From JANNPJ01 sp031400005 (lineage in GTDB: Bacteria > Actinomycetota > Actinomycetes > Actinomycetales > Kineosporiaceae): a DNA stretch of 6,386 nucleotides. The stretch spans positions 1 through 6,386 of the forward strand of contig JANNPJ010000770.1 of NCBI GenBank assembly GCA_031400005.1. Reading direction: 5' to 3'. Positions 1 through 5,109 of the stretch are shown here, piece after piece (positions within the stretch are counted from its first letter, which is position 1; the number at the start of each line of letters is the position of its first letter). The translations under genes and the position numbers were made by a program. The notes under the pieces are model-generated. The model saw nothing but the letters and a program-made list of their open reading frames with translations, made no database searches and was not told the origin of the DNA.

Positions 1-276
1 GACCCGTACCGTCGGCGGACGGCAATGACCGCGCCCCTATGGTTCGTGAAGTACAGCGACCACGCAGACGTAGAGGCGGGCGTAGCCATCGCTGAGATAC
101 TCCATGCCGACCCGGATCCCCTCGTCCACAAGCCGGTCGGCATCTACCTTGCTTACGCAGGCGAGCGACTGCCGGAACGGCTGACCGAGTTCCTCGACCT
201 CCGAGGCACGGCGATGCCGCGTGCGGCGTACCGCATCGCGATACGCAAACGAAGGCTGGCAGCGAGCAACGGCTGA
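1..276 (+). CDS. AlkD-like DNA alkylation repair protein, C-terminal part (5' end outside window)
   Basis: The frame is open from base 1 and ends at TGA 274-276, giving about 91 visible residues. The protein resembles the last third of bacterial DNA alkylation repair enzymes of the AlkD/HEAT-repeat type. These are monofunctional glycosylases that remove N3- and N7-alkylated purines from DNA in the cytoplasm. The family-like features are an RRRTAMTAPLWF helix, then DPDPLVHKPVGIYLAYAGER, then a final helix with TAMPRAAYRIAI; related proteins usually have 'MPRTALRYAIEKL' there. An ATG lies at position 25, but no Shine-Dalgarno precedes it and the conserved residues begin before it. The gene therefore most likely starts left of the window (family length is about 220-250 residues). 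The catalytic residues would lie upstream and cannot be checked. The end is basic (RKRRLAASNG). An N-terminally truncated remnant is the alternative. Confidence 0.7.
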   Translation, partial: DPYRRRTAMTAPLWFVKYSDHADVEAGVAIAEILHADPDPLVHKPVGIYLAYAGERLPERLTEFLDLRGTAMPRAAYRIAIRKRRLAASNG

Positions 277-312
277 ACCGTCACCTTCTCAGCGGGGGAG
301 GCAATCCTGGAG

Positions 313-318
313 TAGCGT
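313..318 (+). promoter_or_regulatory. Candidate -10 box (TAGCGT) for a leaderless LuxR-regulator mRNA
   Basis: TAGCGT fits the actinobacterial TAnnnT -10 pattern and ends 9 nt before the ATG at 328. Transcription would then begin at or within 1-3 nt of the start codon. No good -35 hexamer is seen at 16-19 nt upstream. A GGAG at 309-312 is 15 nt from the ATG, too far for a normal ribosome binding site, which favours the leaderless reading. This is inferred from position only. Confidence 0.4.
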
Positions 319-327
319 TAGGTCGCT

Positions 328-2706
328 ATGCGTGACGAAGCAGGGAATCTGCCTCAGGAGCTGACGAGCTTCGTCGGTCGGCGACGTGAGCTGTCGGAGG
401 TGAAGCGGCTGCTGGCCGGGTCGCGGCTGGTGACGCTGGTCGGCATGGGAGGCGTGGGCAAGACCCGGCTGGCGTTGCGGGTGGCTGCGGACGCTCACCG
501 GAGCTTCCGGGCCGGGGTGTGGCTGGTGGAGTTCGACCAGGTGCAGGACGCCGGACTGGTCGGGCACACGGTGTTGCACGCGCTGGGATTGCGAGAACAG
601 CCTGGGCTGGCGCCGGCCGCGATACTCAGCGACTACCTGGCCGAGGCGCGGCTGCTGCTGGTGCTGGTGCTGGACAACTGTGAGCACCTGGTGGGTGGGG
701 TCGCGAAGCTGGTGGAGACCCTGCTGCGGGACACCTCCGGGCTACGGATCCTCGCCACCAGCCGCGAACCGGTGCACGTCGAGGGCGAGACGCTGTACCC
801 GGTCACGCCGCTGACAGTGGCGGACCCGAGGCGCCCGATGCCGGTGGGAGAGCTGAGCGGGTATGACGCGGTGGCCTTGTTCGCCGAGCGAGCCGGGACG
901 GTGGTGCCCGGGTTCGAGCTGAGCGATGCTCACCGGCAGGCGGTGGCCGAGATCTGCTCACAGCTGGACGGCCTGCCGCTGGCGATCGAGTTGGCGGTGG
1001 CACGGCTGAAGGTGCTGACCCCGGAGCAACTGCGGGACCGGCTCGCCGACCGGTTCCGTCTCCTGACCAGCGGCCACCGCAACGCCCCCGGGCGACAACG
1101 GACGCTCACCGCCTCGCTCGAGTGGAGCTTCTCGCTGTGCACGCCGCAGGAGCGGCACGTGTCGGCCGGTCTCAGCGTGTTCGTCGGCGGATGCGAGCTC
1201 GACGCGGCCGAAGGGGCTTTCCCCGGCGACGATGTCCCTCCGGCAACGGTGCCCGAGGTCCTCGCCTCGCTAGCCGACAAATCGATCCTCAGCGTCGAGG
1301 AGTTCGCGTCCGGGACGCGGTACCGAATGCTGGAGACGGTTCGGGAGTACGCCACGACGATCCTGCACTCGACCGGAGACTACGAAGCCGCGCGAGGCCG
1401 CCATGCCGACTGGTACGAGGACCTCGTCCACCGGCTCAACCGCGAATGGATCAGCGGTCGGCAAGAGTACTGGCTGGCCCGGATGCCCCTGGAGTTGCCC
1501 AACCTGCGTGCGGCATTGGAGACCAGGCTGAGTGCAGGCGAGGGGGAAGCAGCGCTACAGATCCTGGTGGCGATCCCTCCGGCCTACGTGTGGGCCCGGG
1601 ACCTGCTCGGCGAGACGCGCCGCTGGCTGACCCGGGCCCTCGCCCTCGCCACGGAGCCGGGTCCGACCCGAGCCCGGAGCTTGGTGCTCGCCGCCCAGCT
1701 CGCGATCGCGCAAGGCGACCTCCCTGCTGCGATGCCGCTGCTGGCCGAAGGCCGTCAGCTGGCCCGCCGGACGGACGACGCGGCGGCGTTGGCCTTCGCC
1801 GGGTACGCCGCAGGGACGCTTGCTACGTCCGCCGGCGAACCGGCCGCCGCCCTCCCGCACTACGACGAAGCCCTGAAGATCTGCGCCGCCCTGCCGACCC
1901 TGAACCAGCGTCTCGATCTCCTGCTCGCATGCGCAGTCGCCGCCGGGCTCGCCGGTGACGAGCAGCGCGCGGCGGCCTGCCACGAGGAGATCGTCGCGAT
2001 CACTGAACCGGTGGGTGAGCGGTTCAACCGCTCGAACTCCCTGTGGGCACTGGGGTTGGCGGCGTGGCAGCAGGGTGACGGCCCCCGGGCGCTGGACCTG
2101 CAACGACAGGCGCTGCGGCTCAAGTGGCAAATCGACGACCGGCTCGGCGTCGCCACCTCGGTCGAGGCGCTGGCCTGGGTCACCGCCCCAGAGGACCCGG
2201 AACGGGCGGTGACCATGCTCGGCGGTCTCACCGCCGTCTCACAGACGACGCAGACCGCCGTCGCCGAGTCTCAACACCAGTTCGCCGACTTCCGGGCGAC
2301 GTGCCTGCGCCGCACGCGCGAGGCCCTGGGCGACGTCGCGTTCGAGGCAGCGATGGACCGCGGCCGCCGGATGGAGCCAGACCGCGTGATCGCCTACTGC
2401 CTCGGCGTGCGGGTGGCGGATCTGCTCGATGTGGGTGCGGCGTCCACGCCGCAACCGCCGGCCGACGACCCCCTGACCGAGCTGACCCCCCGGGAACGAG
2501 AGATCGCCGAGCTGGTCGGGAAAGGGTTGAGTAACCAGGAGATCGCGGACGCGATGTTCCTGTCCCGGCGGACGACGGAAGGCCACGTCGGACGGGTCCT
2601 GATCAAGCTCGGATTCACGTCACGCACGCAGATCGTCGCGCTAATCGCCGGACGGGAGGGCGCGCCGGGTCATGGTCGATCCGACCCCAGCCTCGAATCG
2701 GACTGA
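328..2706 (+). CDS. LuxR-family transcriptional regulator with NB-ARC/AAA-type ATPase domain
   Basis: This 792-residue protein is complete and of usual size for the family, a STAND-type ATP-dependent cytoplasmic DNA-binding switch. An N-terminal signature (NLPQELTSFVGRRREL, residues 7-22) precedes the Walker A loop GMGGVGKT (39-46). Walker B is the hydrophobic run ending at Asp116 (LDNCEHL). A sensor-like LATSREP lies at 142-148 and the GLPLAIEL motif at 215-222. Residues of roughly 350-650 are Ala/Leu-rich helical and TPR-like, the usual ligand- or partner-sensing part. The C-terminal LuxR/GerE helix-turn-helix spans about 719-774, with LTPREREIAELV, GLSNQEIAD, then SRRTTEGHVGRVLIKLG. All the nucleotide-binding and DNA-binding parts look intact. 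One oddity is two extra residues in the Walker B strand (LLLVLVLD rather than the usual LLLVLD). The start is set by the conserved NLP..SFVGR block and the nearby -10 box. The inducer and target genes are unknown. It does not overlap its neighbours and may act on distant genes. Confidence 0.93.
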   Translation: MRDEAGNLPQELTSFVGRRRELSEVKRLLAGSRLVTLVGMGGVGKTRLALRVAADAHRSFRAGVWLVEFDQVQDAGLVGHTVLHALGLREQPGLAPAAILSDYLAEARLLLVLVLDNCEHLVGGVAKLVETLLRDTSGLRILATSREPVHVEGETLYPVTPLTVADPRRPMPVGELSGYDAVALFAERAGTVVPGFELSDAHRQAVAEICSQLDGLPLAIELAVARLKVLTPEQLRDRLADRFRLLTSGHRNAPGRQRTLTASLEWSFSLCTPQERHVSAGLSVFVGGCELDAAEGAFPGDDVPPATVPEVLASLADKSILSVEEFASGTRYRMLETVREYATTILHSTGDYEAARGRHADWYEDLVHRLNREWISGRQEYWLARMPLELPNLRAALETRLSAGEGEAALQILVAIPPAYVWARDLLGETRRWLTRALALATEPGPTRARSLVLAAQLAIAQGDLPAAMPLLAEGRQLARRTDDAAALAFAGYAAGTLATSAGEPAAALPHYDEALKICAALPTLNQRLDLLLACAVAAGLAGDEQRAAACHEEIVAITEPVGERFNRSNSLWALGLAAWQQGDGPRALDLQRQALRLKWQIDDRLGVATSVEALAWVTAPEDPERAVTMLGGLTAVSQTTQTAVAESQHQFADFRATCLRRTREALGDVAFEAAMDRGRRMEPDRVIAYCLGVRVADLLDVGAASTPQPPADDPLTELTPREREIAELVGKGLSNQEIADAMFLSRRTTEGHVGRVLIKLGFTSRTQIVALIAGREGAPGHGRSDPSLESD

Positions 2707-2717
2707 GCCGCTCGGTC
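2701..2717 (+). terminator. Small hairpin over the stop codon of the LuxR gene, weak terminator candidate
   Basis: GACTGAG and CTCGGTC form a 7-bp stem (one T-G wobble) around a CCG loop. The stem includes the TGA stop at 2704-2706. No T-tract follows, so it is at best a weak intrinsic terminator of the kind seen in high-GC actinomycetes. It could equally be chance in G+C-rich DNA. Confidence 0.25.
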
Positions 2718-2729
2718 GGACTGCCTGCA

Positions 2730-2752
2730 TCTAAAGTGGACTTGAGGTCAAG
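2730..2752. promoter_or_regulatory. MerR/SoxR-like pseudo-palindrome plus overlapping inverted repeat
   Basis: Positions 2730-2747 read TCTAAAGTGGACTTGAGG. This agrees with the known SoxR-type operator CCTCAAGTTAACTTGAGG at 14 of 18 positions, with half-sites CTAAAGT and ACTTGAG. A second perfect inverted repeat, CTTGA-GG-TCAAG, overlaps it at 2741-2752. Read on the minus strand, TTGACC (2751-2746) sits like a -35 box next to the operator, as in MerR-family promoters. However, the -10 position 19 nt further on (AGGCAG) is poor, and no minus-strand gene follows. Read on the plus strand it lies upstream of the expected -35 region of the methyltransferase. No MerR gene is in the window. It could be a working operator, a decayed one, or chance. 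Confidence 0.35.
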
Positions 2753-2775
2753 AGGTCCCCTCGTCCAAGGGCATC

Positions 2776-2781
2776 TAGGCT
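2776..2781 (+). promoter_or_regulatory. Candidate -10 box (TAGGCT) for leaderless methyltransferase mRNA
   Basis: TAGGCT matches TAnnnT and ends 7 nt before the ATG at 2789, the expected distance from a -10 box to a transcription start on the A of the start codon. No Shine-Dalgarno sequence is seen upstream of the ATG, which supports leaderless translation. No clear -35 hexamer is visible. Confidence 0.5.
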
Positions 2782-2788
2782 CGGCCAG

Positions 2789-3418
2789 ATGGAACTCCAC
2801 CCGATTTCCGAGACCGGCGTATCGCCTAATGCCCGCAGCGTCGAGTCCTACGAGGACATCGCAGAGGACTACGCCAGCGAGACCACCGGAGCCCGCGTCC
2901 TTTCCGGCGGGCTGACCCGTCTAGCCGAGGTTGTTCCGGCCGGTCATGTCTTGGAAATCGGCTCAGGTCCCGGGTGGGATGCCGATGCCCTCGAGGAAGC
3001 CGGACTGAAGGTCCGCCGTACGGACATCACCCAGGCATTCATCGACGTCCAGCAGGCCCGTGGCAAACAGGTCGCCCGGCTGGACGCGATCAACGACGAC
3101 CTCGGCGGTCCCTACGACGCCGTGGTCACGCTTCACGTTCTCCAGCATGTGGAGCCGAGCGATCTGCCGGGCGTGCTGGCGAAAGTTGCCAGGGCCTTGC
3201 GCCCGGGAGGCCGATTTCTCGTCTCCATACCTCTGGGCGAAGGCGCCGGGTGGGAGGTCGGCGAGTCCGGCGCTGCCTACTACCGGGCACTGTGGTCGGA
3301 GACGGATTTCATCGCGGCACTAGGGAAAGCCGGTCTGGTGACCGAGTGGACGCAACGATCGGTCGAGGATGAGGAGCGCGGTTGGCTCTGCGTGCTGGCC
3401 AGCAACCCACAGGCGTGA
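2789..3418 (+). CDS. Class I SAM-dependent methyltransferase, small-molecule type
   Basis: This is a 209-residue single-domain Rossmann-fold methyltransferase. Motif I is VLEIGSGPGWDAD (residues 54-66), which binds the adenosylmethionine. The acidic residue ending strand beta-2 is probably Asp79 (RRTDIT). The motif IV region is YDAVVTLHVLQHV (109-121), and LRPGGRFLVSIP (137-148) is the typical motif after helix D. The N-terminal segment (residues 16-30, ARSVESYEDIAEDYA) is the helical cap seen in UbiE/Methyltransf_11/25-like enzymes. It lacks DPPY/NPPY or PCQ motifs, so DNA methylation is unlikely. A soluble cytoplasmic enzyme acting on a small molecule is the best guess; the substrate cannot be read. 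The ATG at 2789 is supported by the adjacent -10 box and by the full-length fold. It sits alone between two regulator-type sequences. The end (ASNPQA) is intact, and no terminator is recognisable downstream. Confidence 0.88.
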   Translation: MELHPISETGVSPNARSVESYEDIAEDYASETTGARVLSGGLTRLAEVVPAGHVLEIGSGPGWDADALEEAGLKVRRTDITQAFIDVQQARGKQVARLDAINDDLGGPYDAVVTLHVLQHVEPSDLPGVLAKVARALRPGGRFLVSIPLGEGAGWEVGESGAAYYRALWSETDFIAALGKAGLVTEWTQRSVEDEERGWLCVLASNPQA

Positions 3419-3459
3419 GCGAAGTACCTCGACTTGACCCACGTGCATCAACCGGCCCC

Positions 3460-3469
3460 CACCTAGGTG
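3460..3469. promoter_or_regulatory. Perfect 10-bp palindrome upstream of the chimeric ORF, possible operator
   Basis: CACCTAGGTG is a perfect inverted repeat. It ends 8 nt before the candidate -10 box at 3478-3483, so it overlaps or borders the -35/spacer zone, a usual place for a dimeric regulator to bind. It does not extend beyond 10 bp. The function is inferred only from symmetry and position. Confidence 0.3.
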
Positions 3470-3477
3470 AACGGCGA

Positions 3478-3483
3478 TAGTCT
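3478..3483 (+). promoter_or_regulatory. Candidate -10 box (TAGTCT) for the chimeric remnant
   Basis: TAGTCT fits TAnnnT and ends 6 nt before the tandem GTG GTG start at 3490-3495, the same near-leaderless spacing as the two genes upstream. This suggests the original second regulator gene was leaderless and that its promoter survived the rearrangement. No -35 hexamer is evident. Confidence 0.4.
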
Positions 3484-3489
3484 CGGATT

Positions 3490-3624
3490 GTGGTGGGACG
3501 ATTACAACGAGGTAACCTGCCTGCCGAAGTGAACAGCTTTGCTGGCCGAGAGCAGGAGTTGACGCAGGCGCGGCAGTTGCTGGCCGGGGCTGAGACGAGA
3601 CGGGTGACGCTGACCGGTGCGGGC
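3490..3624 (+). pseudogene. 5' remnant of a second LuxR/NB-ARC regulator gene, cut inside Walker A
   Basis: About 45 codons match the extreme N terminus of the same family as the 792-residue regulator: GNLPAEVNSFAGREQELTQA and RRVTLTGAG here, against GNLPQELTSFVGRRREL and LVTLVGMGG there. In an intact relative the next residues would be roughly GVGKTRLAL. Here the resemblance stops at the first half of the P-loop (Gly45, base 3624) and an unrelated sequence follows in the same frame. The ATPase, TPR and DNA-binding parts are all missing, so this piece cannot act as a regulator. The start is GTG at 3490, with a second GTG at 3493. It could be translated as the leader of a longer fusion, because no stop occurs before 4933. 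Confidence 0.75.
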
Positions 3625-3774
3625 ACGATCGTCTTCGTCACCGGCGGCACGTCGGTCCGGCCCCGCGCAGACTACGCGGGGACGTCGGTCGCGTTCGCGG
3701 GCGAGAGCGCCTACGCCGAGATCCTGCACACCGCCCTGGCCGGCAGTGGAGTCCATGCCTTGGCCGCACCCCTA
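3625..3774 (+). pseudogene. Internal/C-terminal fragment of a short-chain dehydrogenase (SDR)
   Basis: The roughly 50 codons after the Walker A break read TIVFVTGGTSVRPRADYAG, then TSVAFAGESAYAEILHTALA, then GSGVHALAAPLSG. This resembles the stretch of SDR oxidoreductases from the strand before the catalytic region through the helix carrying the YxxxK-type residues and the following 'GVHV' strand. The classic Tyr-x-x-x-Lys is not clearly present. The N-terminal NAD(P)-binding TGxxxGxG half and the C-terminal tail are both absent. After about 3775 the reading loses any protein-like pattern. The fragment is in frame with the regulator remnant before it, so it looks like the product of a deletion or recombination joining two old genes. 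The SDR assignment rests on pattern memory, not alignment. Confidence 0.5.
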
Positions 3775-3837
3775 TCTGGGTCACACCTCGGGAGGAGTTC
3801 GACCCGGCGCCGCCAGGAGGCCGCCCTTCCTGCTTGC

Positions 3838-3869
3838 CCTGATTGCGCCATCAGGCTGACATCTATGCT
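3838..3869 (+). promoter_or_regulatory. Candidate promoter of the phosphotransferase-like gene with a 6-bp inverted repeat
   Basis: TTGCGC (3843-3848) and TATGCT (3864-3869) could serve as -35 and -10 boxes, although the 15-nt spacer is short. Transcription from there would start near 3876, leaving a leader of about 60 nt before the ATG at 3937. An inverted repeat CCTGAT/ATCAGG (3838-3843 and 3850-3855) covers the -35 box and could be an operator or a small hairpin. The stretch 3775-3936 has no recognisable protein content, which fits a regulatory region. Confidence 0.3.
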
Positions 3870-3925
3870 GGTGCGTCTACGTCCGCAGAGGCTGGCACCG
3901 CTGGGGATCGGCGCAGGCGCTCCAC

Positions 3926-3932
3926 AGGGGGA
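3926..3932 (+). promoter_or_regulatory. Ribosome binding site fixing the start of the phosphotransferase-like gene
   Basis: AGGGGGA lies 4 nt before the ATG at 3937. It is the strongest purine-rich Shine-Dalgarno-like block upstream of any gene on the plus strand here. It decides for a 332-residue product rather than the in-frame 481-residue reading from GTG 3490. Confidence 0.7.
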
Positions 3933-3936
3933 CGAA

Positions 3937-4935
3937 ATGACCGCTGAACGAAAATTCGCCGATGCCGAAACCCTGACCCCGGTGATGCGGGAGGTCTTCG
4001 GCACCGATCGCGGCATCACCGCCGTCGACCGCCTGCTCAACGGCACCAAGAAGGGCGTCTACCGCGTCACACTGGACGACGCCACGAGCACGATCGCCTA
4101 TGTCTGGAACGCCGACGAGGACTACTGGGACGGGCTGCTTCCGGATGGCCACGACGACCCGTCGAACCCGTTTGCCCACGCCTCCGGCATTGACTTCTTC
4201 GTGGGTGCCACCCGTCGACTGGAAGCGGTCGGAGCTCGTTCGCCGCGGCTGTTGCTCGCCGACCGCAGCAAGAATCTGTACCCGGCCGACATCGCTGTCG
4301 CTGAGGACGTCCGCGGCGGAACGCTGGGGACGTTGCTGGAACGCGATCCGGACGCCGGGCGGCGAACGCTCGCGCAGCTCTCGGACCTGCTTCGGCGGAT
4401 GCACGGCTACCGCGCGCCGGCGTTCGGGCGGGTGGCGTGGATCGACGGTGGCGGCGCGCCACCCGACACGACCTGCGAGCAGGCCTACCTGGAGCGCACG
4501 CTGGTGAACATCGCCACCGCCGTGCCCCGCGACCCCCGCGCGGCCGAAGGCGAGGCGATGCTGGAGGAGAAGCTCCGCACCTTGCACGCCGCACTCGAAC
4601 CGCGCGACAAGCTCGGGGTGGTCCACGGTGAGCTCTGCGCGGAACACACGCTTGTCGGGCCGGACGGGGAGCCCGTCATCATCGACATCGAGGGCCTGAT
4701 GTATACCGATATCGAAGTGGAGCACTGCTGGATGCGGATGCGTTTCGGACCGCACTACGAGGCGCTGCGCAACCCAGACCTCGACCCGCAACGCCTCAGG
4801 TATTACCAGTACGTCATGCACCTGGACCTGGTCGGCGGCCCGCTTCGTATCGCCGAGGGCGACTTCCCGGACCGGGAGTGGATGCTCGACGTCGCGGACT
4901 CCCATCTGCAGAAGGCGATCGCCTACGAGGCATGA
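3937..4935 (+). CDS. APH-fold phosphotransferase-like protein with HGE variant motif
   Basis: This is a 332-residue protein with the layout of the aminoglycoside phosphotransferase/choline kinase fold. The N-lobe has a loop-like LLNGTKKGVYRV segment, then TIAYVWNADEDYW, where the usual ATP-binding Lys on the strand is not seen. The catalytic loop reads VVHGELCAEHTLV: His230-Gly231-Glu232, with His237 at the position of the usual Asn. The metal-binding Asp is kept as IIDIEGL (Asp250). The canonical motif HGDxxxxN thus has both Asp and Asn replaced. I recall similar HGEL....H proteins in other actinomycetes, so it may be a subfamily trait rather than a mutation. The C-terminal part (MRMRFGPHYEALRNPDLD, then LVGGPLRIAEGDFPDREWM) is protein-like to the end. 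Substrate and activity are unknown; calling it a resistance gene would be unjustified. It has its own ribosome binding site, follows recombined remnants in the same frame, and converges on the oxygenase gene. Confidence 0.82.
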   Translation: MTAERKFADAETLTPVMREVFGTDRGITAVDRLLNGTKKGVYRVTLDDATSTIAYVWNADEDYWDGLLPDGHDDPSNPFAHASGIDFFVGATRRLEAVGARSPRLLLADRSKNLYPADIAVAEDVRGGTLGTLLERDPDAGRRTLAQLSDLLRRMHGYRAPAFGRVAWIDGGGAPPDTTCEQAYLERTLVNIATAVPRDPRAAEGEAMLEEKLRTLHAALEPRDKLGVVHGELCAEHTLVGPDGEPVIIDIEGLMYTDIEVEHCWMRMRFGPHYEALRNPDLDPQRLRYYQYVMHLDLVGGPLRIAEGDFPDREWMLDVADSHLQKAIAYEA

Positions 4936-5109
4936 GTCGACCGTGGGCCTTGGCTGTAAGCAGCGAACCCGCGTCCCTCTCAGTATTTATGCCCTGAATT
5001 CGGTGCCAAAGAATGTAGCGCAGCGTCGATCAATGACACCCATTCCAGCCGCTTCTGTCATCAACTTCGTTCTCTGGCTTGCTATCTGGCGTGCAGGACC
5101 GGAGCGGGA
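4936..5109. other. Lower-GC gap between convergent genes, no gene recognised
   Basis: This 174-bp stretch is visibly richer in A+T than either neighbour (for example CAGTATTTATG at 4981-4991). It lacks the third-position G/C bias of coding DNA. It should contain the ends of both convergent transcripts, but I see no strong intrinsic terminator. The only symmetries found are GCTG-TAAG-CAGC (4953-4964) and the 6-bp arms ATGACA/TGTCAT (5033-5038 and 5056-5061). A plus-strand frame open from 4943 runs into the antisense of the oxygenase gene and has no family resemblance. Confidence 0.5.

Noticed and set aside
1122..1958. Plus-strand 278-codon open frame inside the LuxR regulator
   Set aside because: It is an Arg/Pro/Ala-rich out-of-frame reading of high-GC coding DNA, fully covered by a gene with recognised domains.
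1555..2130. Minus-strand 191-codon open frame inside the LuxR regulator
   Set aside because: Antisense shadow with low-complexity composition, no start signal and no family resemblance.
328..2706. Considered as an Avs-like or other STAND antiphage defence ATPase
   Set aside because: It has a clear C-terminal LuxR DNA-binding domain and the standard regulator N terminus, with no nuclease, protease or other effector domain.
2789..3418. Considered as a restriction-modification DNA methyltransferase
   Set aside because: It lacks DPPY/NPPY or cytosine PCQ motifs and a target-recognition domain, has no nuclease partner, and looks like a small-molecule methyltransferase.
3877..4905. Long minus-strand open frame (342 codons) opposite the phosphotransferase-like gene
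   Set aside because: It mirrors the third-position G/C bias of the plus-strand gene. Its translation has no motif, whereas the plus strand shows HGE and IIDIEG motifs and a ribosome binding site.
3937..4935. Considered as an aminoglycoside resistance gene
   Set aside because: The catalytic Asp and Asn of APH enzymes are replaced and no substrate-specific signature is visible, so a resistance role is unsupported.
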